From the NCBI GenBank assembly GCA_022925895.1, contig JAKSYS010000178.1, positions 1-64,000 of the forward strand: a DNA stretch of 64,000 bases. Direction: 5' to 3'. The notes under the pieces are model-generated. The model saw nothing but the letters and a program-made list of their open reading frames with translations, was not told the DNA's origin and ran no database searches. The position numbers and the translations under genes are program-made. The stretch is from Fragilaria crotonensis (lineage: Eukaryota; Bacillariophyta; Fragilariophyceae; Fragilariales; Fragilariaceae). Below, one piece after another: positions 33,009-43,191 of this stretch. The stretch's first letter is position 1. Each line of letters starts with the position of its first letter.

Positions 33009-34799
33009 ATGAACCCAAAAGCTGGTGAATGGAAACCGTCGATCGCAGCGCCGGCTTGGTCACCAACTTCCTTCTCGGTCGCACCACCTCAACCAGCCCC
33101 TGCTCCTGCCCCAGCCCCGCCTGCGGATGAACCGGAGGAAGAAATCGATGAAAATGATCCCCTTTGGCAAGCTGTTCTCAAAATTGCCGAAGGAGACCGT
33201 GCGAAAGCCATGACTCTGATTGGTGACCCAGATTCTCTTATGACTTATCCTGAAGTTGCGGCCATCCTCGAATCATCAGAACCGATGGAAACAGAACAAG
33301 AGACAGCCGTGGAAGAACTGGTGGAACAGGTGGAGGACATGAAAATTGATGAGCCACTGGCACCCGCCGTTGCTGAACCGTCACCACCACCTGCACCTGC
33401 GCCAGCATTAGCTGAAGCAGACGAGGCTGAGGAAGAAATCATTCCGGTAGAAAACCTCCCCGAAGGAGATCCGCGGGAGCATTTAAATCTGGTGTTTATT
33501 GGTCATGTTGATGCCGGAAAGTCCACTCTTTCAGGAAACATTCTCTACATTACCGAAAACGTCGACAAGAGAACCATTGAACGTTATGAAAAGGAAGCAA
33601 AGGAACGCAATCGCGATTCCTGGTTTTTGGCCTTCATTATGGACACTAACGAAGAGGAGCGTGCCAAGGGAAAGACCGTCGAGGTCGGTCGAGCTCATTT
33701 TGAGACAGAAGCCAAACGATATACTATCATGGATGCCCCTGGTCACAAGAATTATGTCCCCAACATGATTATGGGTGCAAGTCAGGCCGATATCGGTATT
33801 TTGGTGATCTCGGCTCGTAAAGGTGAATTTGAAGCTGGATTCGACCGCGGTGGACAAAGTCGTGAGCACGCTATGTTGGCGAAGACCTTGGGAGTGGCGT
33901 ACTTGGTTGTGGCTATCAACAAGATGGACGAGCCAACTGTTCAGTGGTCAAAAGATCGTTTCGATGAGTGTGTTTCCAAGCTTCGACCTTTCTTGAGGAG
34001 TTGTGGGTTCACCATTAAGACGGAAGTCAAGTTCATTCCTATCTCTGGTTTGGGCGGGGCAAATGTTAAGGATGAGGTCGATCCTAAAGTATGCCCATGG
34101 TGGAAGAAATGCTGTGCAACTAACGAGAACAATACGAGCACTCCAACGCTCATAGGTCTTTTGGATTCGGTTGAAATAAAAGGCCGTAACGCTCAAGCTC
34201 CTCTCCGAATTCCAGTTCTGGATCGTTACATTGACCGCGGTACCATTGCGATGGGAAAAGTGGAGAGTGGTGTCGTTCGTGTCGGGCAAAAGGTGATCGT
34301 GATGCCCACCCGCAATGTCTATAAAGTGGACGGAGTTTGGGCCAACGAATCTCCCGTGGCAGCGGCGCGACCAGGAGAGAATGTGTTGGTGAAGTTGGCT
34401 GGCGCAGGAGTCGAAGATATCCGAAAGGGTTTCGTCATGTGTAGTGCTCCTGCATGTCGCGCTGTGTCTAAGATTATCGCTCAAATAGCGCTTGTGGATA
34501 TGCCTGAAAGCACCCGCATTTTGACCGCTGGCTTCCAGGCGATGTTCCACGCTCATACTGCGGAAGAAGAATGTACGATTGTCAAGATCTTTGAGACGAC
34601 AAACAAGAAGGGTGTGACTCTGAAGGATGCTCGATTCGCTGGCATTGGCATGAAAGTGGTTTGTTTGATAGAGGTTGCTCGAACCGTGTCGCTTGAGAAT
34701 TATGCCGATTACCCCTTCCTCGGACGGTTCACTCTGCGAACTGATGGAAAAACTATTGCCATCGGCAAGATTACGAAATTGCCTCCCAAGAAGGAATAA
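33009..34799 (+). CDS. Translation termination factor eRF3 (GSPT1/Sup35 family)
   Basis: An uninterrupted frame of 596 codons. The C-terminal GTPase has all the switch motifs: GHVDAGKS near residue 165, DAPGHKN near 242, NKMD near 305, then two beta-barrel domains and the eRF3-type ending (PFLGRFTLRTDGKTIAIG). The DAPGHKNYVPNMIMGASQAD segment, and the RDSWFLAFIMDTNEEER segment before it, separate eRF3 from EF-1alpha and HBS1. The N-terminal ~155 residues are Pro/Ala/Glu-rich. They begin with MNPKAGEWKPS, like a PAM2 motif that binds poly(A)-binding protein. eRF3 delivers eRF1 to stop codons and hydrolyses GTP in cytosolic translation termination. Confidence 0.95.
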   Translation: MNPKAGEWKPSIAAPAWSPTSFSVAPPQPAPAPAPAPPADEPEEEIDENDPLWQAVLKIAEGDRAKAMTLIGDPDSLMTYPEVAAILESSEPMETEQETAVEELVEQVEDMKIDEPLAPAVAEPSPPPAPAPALAEADEAEEEIIPVENLPEGDPREHLNLVFIGHVDAGKSTLSGNILYITENVDKRTIERYEKEAKERNRDSWFLAFIMDTNEEERAKGKTVEVGRAHFETEAKRYTIMDAPGHKNYVPNMIMGASQADIGILVISARKGEFEAGFDRGGQSREHAMLAKTLGVAYLVVAINKMDEPTVQWSKDRFDECVSKLRPFLRSCGFTIKTEVKFIPISGLGGANVKDEVDPKVCPWWKKCCATNENNTSTPTLIGLLDSVEIKGRNAQAPLRIPVLDRYIDRGTIAMGKVESGVVRVGQKVIVMPTRNVYKVDGVWANESPVAAARPGENVLVKLAGAGVEDIRKGFVMCSAPACRAVSKIIAQIALVDMPESTRILTAGFQAMFHAHTAEEECTIVKIFETTNKKGVTLKDARFAGIGMKVVCLIEVARTVSLENYADYPFLGRFTLRTDGKTIAIGKITKLPPKKE

Positions 34800-35317
34800 T
34801 CTATTATTGAAGAATTTAGTTCTATGATGGAGTAACACCATCATTGACTGATCTTCCTCTGCAGACTACGCCACCACCATCATGAATAATAAAAACGAAT
34901 AACAGGATTTGCCCAGTACTGTGCTCAGTATGAATACTACTCTAGTAGTAGCTAGGAGTGCATCGCAAGTTCTTGGAGTGAGTGGTAGTACGTAGTAGAT
35001 GCTACTACATGGTAGTACAATGTACTGGCACATACTACCGGTTCCCACCACCATTGGTCGCAGCTCGCCGGTACAGTGCATGTACTTGCACTGGGTATGT
35101 AAAGCAAGTCGCAACACCGAATTCCTTGCTCGTCACAGGTCACAGCTGATCAGCTGATCTACTCGCCTACCGGTAGAAAATGCAAGCAGGAAGCCATCTC
35201 CTTCCCTGACCCTTCTCTTGTCCCTCGTGTCTAATTGGATGCTCCCATCTATTCATTCTCGATCATTTGACGTGTACTCGAGTAGTGTTGAAATATCAAG
35301 CAACAGGGCGAGTGAAA
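34800..35317. other. Intergenic, GTAC-rich
   Basis: About 520 bp between eRF3 and the SNARE gene. Palindromic GTAC/CTAGTAG stretches occur at 34915-35060. No gene is seen. Confidence 0.6.
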
Positions 35318-35779
35318 ATGTCGAGCCCATTCAAGACTCCAACGAAACGCAAGAAGCAGCCCACGTCGACGGCGGATGAAGCACGATCTATTACCAAATC
35401 GCTTCGACGAACACAAGCTTTGCTGTCTCAAGAATTGGAGCGGGTGTCACATGTTTCCGAAGCGATAGACGAGGACGGAAAGTTGTTGCAGAAAACCAAG
35501 ACACAGCAGCACATTATGAACGACACTGCAAAAGACGCGAACGCGGCATTGCGAAATCTGCAGTTGCAGCAGCGCAAGGAGACGTTGGTGTTGATGACAG
35601 CAGTTTTCTTCTTTATGCGGTGGCACTCTATGTACTATGGACTGAATTCGCATTCCATTTCTGCTCTGGTAGGCCCGACATGGTTACACAAACCCTCGGT
35701 GACCATCCCATTGTTTGGGGTATGTCTCATAACCCAGAATCATTGTGGTGACAATGTGTCACAACCGCTACGCGGATAG
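35318..35779 (+). CDS. Sec20/BNIP1-type SNARE protein
   Basis: From the ATG at 35318 (MSSPFKTPTKRKK) the protein has a short basic head, then a heptad-rich SNARE-like stretch (ITKSLRRTQALLSQELERV ... NAALRNLQLQQRKET), and a hydrophobic membrane anchor (LVLMTAVFFFMRWHSMYYGL) starting about residue 90. The order and the RRTQ..L..EL pattern match Sec20, the Qb-SNARE of Golgi-to-ER retrograde transport, which is anchored in the ER membrane near its C-terminus. It is shorter than yeast Sec20, lacking much of the N-terminal region, like the minimal algal forms. A GTATGT at 35718 could be a donor, so the last ~20 residues are uncertain. Confidence 0.6.
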   Translation: MSSPFKTPTKRKKQPTSTADEARSITKSLRRTQALLSQELERVSHVSEAIDEDGKLLQKTKTQQHIMNDTAKDANAALRNLQLQQRKETLVLMTAVFFFMRWHSMYYGLNSHSISALVGPTWLHKPSVTIPLFGVCLITQNHCGDNVSQPLRG

Positions 35780-36135
35780 AAGCTATGATCATGACATGAT
35801 GCATTGTAATGTATCATGGAGGATGACAGGTTGCACTTTGGAAATAAGTTGGAAGCCCGTGGAGTTAGAAAATGTCCCCCATTTGGCGTGCAGATGAAAG
35901 TCGAGTGCATGGAAACGTTTGGAGTCGTCCCAGTGACGGCGCCTCTGAGATTCTGCCGCGGGTGTGACTCCTGGCTCAAGTCTCTGCTGGTGACGCCCAC
36001 GCACCGTTTTTGGCGATTATGATCTATGTGGCAGTAGGCTAGTGATGAAACACAACGAAAAACTAACAAATGGTCCTCCAAGTGTTATTGATTCCTATCC
36101 AATTCCGTAGTCTTAGCAGACGAGTGCTACTTGTC

Positions 36136-36734
36136 TTACACAAGGAATCCCAAAGTATCACCATTGGTCTTGGCGATCTTGATCAACTTTGTGCGCAAAT
36201 GGTAGGCTCCCACCCATGAACAGAAGTCACCAATTGCTTGCGAGTGGAGCGAAATTGCTTTACCACGAATTTTGTTGAGCTTCTCGTTTCCCAAACCCAA
36301 TTTGGCCACATAGACGACAGGGGAGAAGATGCCAAACTTGGCCATGGAACCCATCTGCAAAGCGCTCCCGCGGGTACTTCGTGGAGCTGACTTCGTCAAG
36401 AAGTTGTTGTGGTGTGCGTGTGCTGATGATCGTTGAGAAACGATGAAGGCTGATCCTGTTGATTAAGAGAAGAATTTATGTGAGAACATATTGGTTTTGG
36501 ATGCCGTCTCTGTGGGGTTCAGTGATGCCAGGATTTGCGACCCAACACCCTATGACTACTGTAGCGTAGTAGTACCACACAGGAGGTCGTCGGCAAGTTT
36601 AGGTCGTGCGTGATGTTCAGATCATGCATCGTACCTCCGTTAACACCACCAAGGGCCATTTGCGAAGGAATGCTAAATGCATTCGTGGTAACAAGGAGAA
36701 TGGAAAGAAGCAAGGCAAAGATTTGAGACTTCAT
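36136..36734 (-). CDS. PGR5: PGR5, proton gradient regulation 5 (cyclic electron flow)
   Basis: Exon 2 (36136-36455) encodes a PGR5 protein: VVYVAKLGLGNEKLNKIRGKA, then SLHSQAIGDFCSWVGA, ending IKIAKTNGDTLGFLV, which matches the conserved PGR5 core and its GFLA-type ending. Exon 1 (36635-36734) supplies a signal peptide (MKSQIFALLLSILLVTTNAF) with an Ala-Phe site, as diatom plastid precursors have. An intron of 179 bp (GTACGA donor, TTAATCAACAG acceptor) joins them in phase 1 for 139 residues; the acceptor is good, the donor is inferred. PGR5 acts at the thylakoid in antimycin-sensitive cyclic electron flow around photosystem I, needed for proton-gradient control under changing light. It is convergent with the Sec20 gene. 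Confidence 0.85.
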
Positions 36735-38023
36735 GGTGTTGCACTGCCCAAGATCGCTCCTTATGGGAATGCAATTTGCAACCGATGAGCCTCTTGCATG
36801 CGTTTTTGTTTTCATGCTGTATGACGAGAGTCTGCGCGGTGACGTTACAATTTGCTCAATCAGTACTCGTATCGAAGGTCGTACTGGCTACTATTACTGC
36901 TTACTGTGTATGTGTAACGTAATGCTACTGGTACGATACGATGTGTCCATCCAAGCACTGTACTGTCGTACCGGAGACCATGTCAGTGGTCAGTACTCTT
37001 GTCGTCTCGTCCGTCGGTCGTACTAGTAGTACAACCTACAAGCATTGCTCAAGCTCATCCTCAAACGAATTCAAGTGTGCGGCCTGAATTACGTCTACTC
37101 TCAAATCTCAGGACGTTACTAATTAACTACTACCGGTAGTACTACCGGGCATTCTGCCCTTCCACGTTGACTTGTGTGGCGAGTTTCTGGCCTCTCTCGG
37201 TAACAGGACAAGTACCTGGTACGACGTATGGATCGTACAGTACGAGTAACGTTGTGGTGTTGTGGTGTACAATACTGAGTTTTCAAAAAGACTTTTGGTA
37301 CGAGTACCTGGTACCGGGGTACCGTACACGGTTGAGGAGTGACTTGTCTGGGTTGGATCATGTTGTGTGCTGCGTATCTTTGGTCGTGGTTCAAGGCAGC
37401 GAAGAAAGCAGTGTGAAAGATTCGTTGTTCAACATGACAGATGACAAACAATCATGCTATGCAAAAATGTTGTAGACTTTGTACGTGCGGAACTTGTACT
37501 GTTTGAATCTGCTTTTCAAGTACCAGTACTCTGAGTACCAGCATGCTTTCCAGTGCTGTCACTCAGTACTCAGTACCTGTGGTACTGGCACTCAGGTTCT
37601 CCGGCGGTAGGCACATTTCAGTATGACAGTAGAGCACTATTCCTGCAACGGTAATCGGAGTACTTGGACGTTGTACTGTACCAGGTACAAGTACCAGTAC
37701 AACTTCGAGAAAAACAGAGTTTTCGATTGTGATGTCTACTGGTACTGTTGTAATTTGTAATCATATATAATAAGCAAACAGTTGCACGCAAGTATGGCTT
37801 TAGTCGTAACGTCGTAACAGGCAACAGTACGTAATCGCACGTCAAAAGTCCCCAGACCCAAGACCCAACAGACCCCAAACTCCAAATCGCGTCTCGTGCT
37901 CTCCTGCCCCCCTTGTCTCTGTCTCTTTGGTGACTCGACCGTCTGTGAAGCACGGTAAAGCGCATCACGCGTAAGAGAAGAAACGCTTTATACCCAGGTA
38001 CCCATACTTCGCAATCAATAGCC
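36735..38023. other. Intergenic, GTAC-rich, divergent promoters
   Basis: About 1.3 kb between two diverging genes for plastid-type precursors. GTAC/GGTACC palindromes are dense at 36880-37340 and 37500-37700. The last ~180 bp before 38024 is free of them and probably is the core promoter and 5' UTR of the next gene. Open frames in the repeats show no domain. Confidence 0.55.
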
Positions 38024-38537
38024 ATGAAGCCCACGTCGATAGTGCTGCTGTTGCAGCTTCTAGTTGCTTTGACACCCCCGGCTAGCGCCTTCTTGACTTT
38101 TTCTCCACAATCGAGACATGTTTCCATTCAGTTGCACTTTGGAATCCCCACATTCGGATCCAAAGATGACAAGAAGGACGACAAGAAGAAGGACGACGAC
38201 AAGAAAATAAGCTTTTCCGGTCTGATCCAGGTCATCACGGCAGGCATGGGAGCTCCGTTTCTGGGTGAATACGAAGGTATCGACGAAGAGACGGGAAAGA
38301 TGATGTTTTCTCTGGAAGCCAACAATTTGGTGGATGAGGTAGGTGAAGAGGTGAAGATACGAGGTACAACATGCTGTTGATTTCTAACTTGAACGATATC
38401 GCATCTACATCCAGGACGGCAATAGCAAGCAGACCAAAATGCCGTACTTCGAAAGTGGCTGGGTCGATCCCGAAGATCTCAAGAAAGAGGAAGCCCGAAA
38501 AGCTGGAAAGGGCGGCTTCAAGTTTCCTTGGGATTGA
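38024..38537 (+). CDS. Small plastid-type precursor protein of unknown function
   Basis: The product begins with a signal peptide (MKPTSIVLLLQLLVALTPPA) ending at ASAF, the diatom plastid-targeting site. A Lys/Asp-rich run (KDDKKDDKKKDDDKK) and a conserved-looking domain follow (SGLIQVITAGMGAPFLGEYEG). An intron at 38339-38414 (76 bp, GTAGGT donor, CTAAC branch, CCAG acceptor, phase 0) leads to exon 2, which ends GKGGFKFPWD. The total is 145 residues. I do not recognise the family; the mature part is short, charged and soluble. It is convergent with the dehydrogenase gene about 125 bp downstream. Confidence 0.8.
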
Positions 38538-38662
38538 TGACAACTGGATGAGATGGAACCGCAACTTCTTGCAATATGTCATCTCTAGTTGTATTGTAAT
38601 TCTACGAAGCGTTCTCACATAGATTTTCTTTAATGTATTTGACCTGTACCATAACCTCCAGG

Positions 38663-39466
38663 CTACCAGGCCAGCGGTTTGACACCCTCGCCATAGTTTC
38701 CGTGCAAAAATGCCCCAGTATTTTCCATCGTTGTCATATCAATAGCATCCAGTACACCCTTGACCGATGGCTCGACGTCTCTTTGTCCTGGCCAACGGTG
38801 TTCCTCCGTGAGGTTTTTGTCGGTTTTGGCGCCGAATCCAGTTAACACCATACCAGGGTGAATCAAGCTGACAGGAATGCTGTCCTTGCGCAGATCTTCG
38901 GCAAGGCACTTTCCAATCATGTTTACAGCAGCCTTCGAAGAACGGTAGCCGTAACTTCCACCAGAGGTGTTGTCTCCAATAGACCCCATGAGGGAGGAAA
39001 TGATGATAATCTTGGCGTTCGGGCTGCCGCTTCTGACGTTTGGGAGAAGTGCCTGAGTCACGCGAAGCGGACCCAACGTGTTGATTTCCAATGCAGACCG
39101 CACACGATGCATCGTGACGATCTCAAGGCTTTGAGCGACCAGTGCGACGTCTTTGCTGGGAAAATGCTCTTGCGGTCCATATGCTCCTGCATTATGGACG
39201 AGCAAGTGAATGGCAGTCATGTCGTCTTCGCCAGTCTTGAAGTAGGATTTCAATTTCGGCATGACCTCGTCGCTTGACGGATCGATACCTTCAACGATGA
39301 CCACTTTCGGAGATTCAAGGGCCGACAGCATGTCGCTTGTCTTTCGACAGAGAGCGTACACTTTGCTGATTTCGTCCCGCTCACATAGTTGCCTAACGAT
39401 CTCAAAACCCAATCCGCGGTTGGCACCAGTGACGACGGCGTTCTTGACGATTGGCATGACTTGCAT
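38663..39466 (-). CDS. Short-chain dehydrogenase/reductase
   Basis: 267 codons, intronless. The classical SDR signs are in order: TGANRGLG cofactor-binding loop near residue 13, HNAGAYG near 90, a catalytic Ser in the IIISSLMGS region near 155, and YGYRSSK with the Tyr-x3-Lys pair near 172, then HPGMV. The short product without a long C-terminal insert resembles carbonyl-reductase-like and sniffer-like SDRs. Substrate is not deducible. No targeting peptide is evident, so it is probably cytosolic. The start could be the ATG at 39466 or the one three codons later. Confidence 0.88.
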   Translation of the reverse strand: MQVMPIVKNAVVTGANRGLGFEIVRQLCERDEISKVYALCRKTSDMLSALESPKVVIVEGIDPSSDEVMPKLKSYFKTGEDDMTAIHLLVHNAGAYGPQEHFPSKDVALVAQSLEIVTMHRVRSALEINTLGPLRVTQALLPNVRSGSPNAKIIIISSLMGSIGDNTSGGSYGYRSSKAAVNMIGKCLAEDLRKDSIPVSLIHPGMVLTGFGAKTDKNLTEEHRWPGQRDVEPSVKGVLDAIDMTTMENTGAFLHGNYGEGVKPLAW

Positions 39467-40191
39467 ACTGTAGATGTATCGAAACGTTCGAAAAAAGTGT
39501 GAGATGACAAGTGTAGGTTGTCAAATCTTGAGAAAGAAGGAAATTGTGAGAATGTCGAGTTTCATTTTGCTTCATTCTTGTTCCGATGCAAGTCTCTGCC
39601 TCTACTACTACTACAAGTACTCTATTCTACTGGTATGGATATGTCATACCGAGTAATTCTAATTTGTATATTTTCGTAGTAGTAGATAATTATGTAGTAG
39701 TATCAGTGAATAGTACTGTATTAGTGGAATCGGAAGTCGGAAGTGGACATGTGGACATCCGAGACATTCAAGTTTGTTCAACCTGTGTCCAGTTGCAAGT
39801 TGCTAGTCAGCAGTCTCAAATTGCGACAAAGACTTGACGACTTCTATAATGCTCGGAGAAGATTGTAGACTTAAAGTCTGCACCTCCCTAGAGTAGACTC
39901 CATCTATGCTACAAGACTTTTCACAGCATTCAGCAGCGATTGCGAAGTCCAGGCGCGGGCAGGTCGAGCACCTTACTACATACATCAAATCATGAAACAT
40001 GCAGGGTAGGAGCGTGCGTGATCAGGAAGATATGGAGGAGGGTTAACTTAGCTTAAAAGGGTACAACATTACTTATGCACAACTACACCAGGCAAGTTTC
40101 ATTCACGAACGCGAAAGGGTGGATGAGACAATTGGGGCCCTGTCAATTGAAGAGGGGTTGCAATTGCCAGTATTGAGTGTGGTATTTCATA
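39467..40191. other. Intergenic, no gene seen
   Basis: About 725 bp. Short tandem-like TACTACTAC and GTAGTAG runs occur at 39600-39720. No domain is visible in any frame. Confidence 0.6.
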
Positions 40192-40635
40192 TCAAGCGTT
40201 TCTGTCCTTGTTGATTGAGTTCACAGGCGTGGCATTCAAAAACCAAATGATGCCAGATATCCCGGCCCATCCGAGATGCGTTAGAATAAAGAAATCAGTC
40301 GTAAGAAATTCCGAGTTTGGATGAAAAATTGCATCCCACACAGGCTTCTTCCAGATTTGATGGAACGCAAAAGCCAAATGAACACAAGCGGAAAGTGCAG
40401 CTGCGTCCTTTCGACATGCCAACATGAATCCCATGATGACGATGAAGAACGGAAAGGCCATCATGGCGACCAAAACTTCTTCGACAGGTAGCATCTGATC
40501 TGGCTGCATTTGCGAGCCATCCGGTCGAACCATGAAATCAGCCAAAGGATAGATGCCAAAGAAATCAATGGCTGTTAGGGCGACGTGCACCATCACAAGA
40601 ATTGTGGTTAGGACTGTGGATACGTCTGCTTTCAT
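40192..40635 (-). CDS. Four-helix membrane protein of unknown function
   Basis: 147 codons, intronless. Hydrophobic segments lie around residues 8-28, 53-73, 80-95 and 117-133, separated by a polar loop (VRPDGSQMQPDQM) and a HQIWKKPVWD stretch. The ending is polar (SINKDRNA). The layout is a small four-pass integral membrane protein; no family name is recognised, and no signal for plastid targeting is seen. Its clear start, full-length frame and even codon use support a real gene. Confidence 0.65.
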   Translation of the reverse strand: MKADVSTVLTTILVMVHVALTAIDFFGIYPLADFMVRPDGSQMQPDQMLPVEEVLVAMMAFPFFIVIMGFMLACRKDAAALSACVHLAFAFHQIWKKPVWDAIFHPNSEFLTTDFFILTHLGWAGISGIIWFLNATPVNSINKDRNA

Positions 40636-41532
40636 CTTTCAAAGAATGGCAAAAATGGTATGATGTTGAGGCAAATCAAAAGTGTTAACATGTATACACA
40701 CTTCATAGTACTGGTATGATACTGGTACGAGCATTATGCATTCGTCCAGGATTTTCCGGGTTAATCGTTAATCACAGGCATACAGCTCCGAGTACAACGT
40801 ACTACTAGTACCTGGTACTGTACGCTGTACTCTGGACTCTGGAGTACAAGTGTACTCGGAGTACAAGTACTTGTACCCCCTACCCATAGCACATATGTAC
40901 TCGAGCTTGTCCACAGTCCACATCAATATATATGTAAACTGGGAGTACTATGCATTATGCATATATACATACATTTATCATACATATGATCATGCTTTTG
41001 TTTTGGGATTTAATGTCATGAAAAATGGGAAGGGTCGAGTTCCACAGTTCCACATGATTCCCACTTCGCCTCAGGCCGTTGTTTCAGCCTCATCAGCTCA
41101 TCAGTGTTTACTATTGATATCTTTCCACGACAGAGACCACCAGTAGGAGGTTGGAGCACGTACTGGAGTACTAGTACTTGTACCAGGGGGGATGCGTGCC
41201 ATATGCCATATGGCCATATGCCATATGCCATACTTGGGGTAATGTAGCATACTCCGAGTACTTGTACCATACAGCATACGTGCGCTCTTTGCTCCAAGCT
41301 GTAACGCCTACTGTAGACTGTAGCACATCATGAAACGAACGGAAAAAAGCGTTTCACTCGAACCGACATGAGACTTCGACAGAATAGCCTTTCGAACGAC
41401 TTTCCAATGTTACGACGTGTATACCATGGACAGGAAGCAGCAGCTACCAATCACGGTGCAGTTTGACAACAGGCGTCGTGGTTCAACATGCCCAATCTCA
41501 CAATAATTGAATAGTTGACACATTCGTCGAAA
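40636..41532. other. Intergenic, GTAC-rich
   Basis: About 900 bp. It contains one of the densest GTAC/AGTACT palindrome runs in the window (40780-40880) and a CATATGCCATATGGCCATATG palindrome at about 41195-41232. It presumably includes the promoters of the two diverging genes. Confidence 0.6.
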
Positions 41533-43191
41533 ATGAGATATACTCTCATGATCAGTGGGTTGGTCACGGTCGGCGTTGTGCATGCCTATCATGATGCGGC
41601 AATACAACTCGAGAGTGCTGCAATTGAGATTCATGTTTCACCTCAATGCCGTCAAAATGCATTACAGGTACTTGATGGCAACTTCGGTCATGCGTTGGGG
41701 GGAGGATATTGTCAACGTCTGTCATATACCCAAATGCAGCTTTTGGCCTTGGAGCTGACGAAATGTCATCTTGACGAATTGCAACAGGATATCTTTGAGA
41801 ATCCATGCTCGTTGTCAGTTCATGAGTGCCTCGCGCAACTGACTCCCCTTGGATTTCAATCCTACACCATGTTCAAGATCAACGTTGAGCAGTACTGCTT
41901 CAAACTCAATCATGAGCTGATGATCCTGGAACAACAGGAGACTGGTGTGCAGCTGCAGCATACCGCGAAACTCGCTTCTCAACAAATCGCAGAGTTGATA
42001 GAGCGACAGGGGGAAATCAAAGATGATTATTCCCAACTTCTCTCTTCGCTCCATGAACAACAATCGGATCTCCATCACACTCTCCTGGAGCAAGCTATCG
42101 AGCTGCAACGTGTCTCGGAGCAACAGCTTTTTGAATGGACGAAGGAAATGATGAAGGCACAAACACTGCAAATGACGCTTCAGCAAGAAGAACTGCAAGA
42201 CCTCTCCAATGTGGTTGGAAAGACTGCTGCAAAGATAAGGAGCGCATTAAACCTGGATACAGTGCTTTCTTTGATCTCTGGAGGCATGAAAATCGCCAAT
42301 TTGTTCTGTTACATGTACGCTACTGTTCACGTACAATGGCTCCTAACCATACCACGCCGTGTTCGTTCCTGTCGCGGAAAATTGTGGGGTCTTTCGATGG
42401 TTGAATTCTTTCTATTGTCGTCTTTTGTTTGGTGTACGGATGACTCAACAACGAACACAAGCAAACAACTCGTGGAGCGCGTGAGATTCTTCAGTCTCAC
42501 TCTTCAGGGATCAATCTTTATACTTTCTTTCTTATCCTCTTTCTTCAGCAAAGAGCCGTTGGTTGATGGTGACCAACACAGATTGCTGATAGTTTCCCTG
42601 GAAAGCATAAATGACTCCATCAAGGAAGTGCGAGTCGTTCTGGACGAACACGAGGAGCGACTTGGAAAACTGTTAAGAGATCAACACTTTGACACCCAGC
42701 GTCAGATACTCCGTCAAGATCACGCACGACGACACGTAGGACCCAGTGTTTCAACCGCAATGCGTCATGTGCCATTCGAGCAACCGCAGTATATCCAGGG
42801 ATGGCCTACCAGTACCCATCCCTTCCAGCATCATAATATTGGTCCTGATACTGATGCGATAAATATGATTCCATCGCGGCATCCGGTGGAAGTTGAACAA
42901 TCCTATTTGGTGCATCCGCTTCCGGCAAGCCATGTCGAGTCTAGTCCCCTGCCAGCGAGACTGCACACTGACACATTTTTCGACGCCACGGAGGATCCAC
43001 AAGCCGTGACACCGTCCCCGCAACGATGCGAATACAAGGGAGCATCCGAAGATGGTGATTTGGATAAGAAGCGCCCGCTCTCCAGTAGAGATGACATCGA
43101 ACCTCCATCCAAGAAGCATTGCGGCGGCGGAGGTCAGATCAACATTGGTAACCCCTTGGCAAACAGCGTTTCAAACAGCACAAGACGTTAA
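41533..43191 (+). CDS. KAR5/GEX1/Brambleberry-family nuclear fusion protein
   Basis: 552 residues from the ATG at 41533. A signal peptide (MRYTLMISGLVTVGVVHA) is followed by the cysteine pattern of the family: SPQCRQNAL, GGGYCQRL, LTKCHLDE, then CSLSVHEC and, after FQSYTMFKINVEQ, a final YCF. A coiled coil rich in Gln/Glu/Leu spans about 130-240. Three hydrophobic segments lie at roughly 245-275, 288-305 and 320-345, and the tail is disordered. This is the layout of KAR5, GEX1 and Brambleberry, nuclear-envelope/ER proteins needed for karyogamy after gamete fusion. The assignment rests on Cys spacing plus topology. In a diatom it would be a candidate sexual-stage gene. Confidence 0.75.
   Translation: MRYTLMISGLVTVGVVHAYHDAAIQLESAAIEIHVSPQCRQNALQVLDGNFGHALGGGYCQRLSYTQMQLLALELTKCHLDELQQDIFENPCSLSVHECLAQLTPLGFQSYTMFKINVEQYCFKLNHELMILEQQETGVQLQHTAKLASQQIAELIERQGEIKDDYSQLLSSLHEQQSDLHHTLLEQAIELQRVSEQQLFEWTKEMMKAQTLQMTLQQEELQDLSNVVGKTAAKIRSALNLDTVLSLISGGMKIANLFCYMYATVHVQWLLTIPRRVRSCRGKLWGLSMVEFFLLSSFVWCTDDSTTNTSKQLVERVRFFSLTLQGSIFILSFLSSFFSKEPLVDGDQHRLLIVSLESINDSIKEVRVVLDEHEERLGKLLRDQHFDTQRQILRQDHARRHVGPSVSTAMRHVPFEQPQYIQGWPTSTHPFQHHNIGPDTDAINMIPSRHPVEVEQSYLVHPLPASHVESSPLPARLHTDTFFDATEDPQAVTPSPQRCEYKGASEDGDLDKKRPLSSRDDIEPPSKKHCGGGGQINIGNPLANSVSNSTRR

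Noticed and set aside
33948-34844. Long minus-strand ORF within eRF3
   Set aside because: It is the antisense shadow of a highly conserved GTPase gene.
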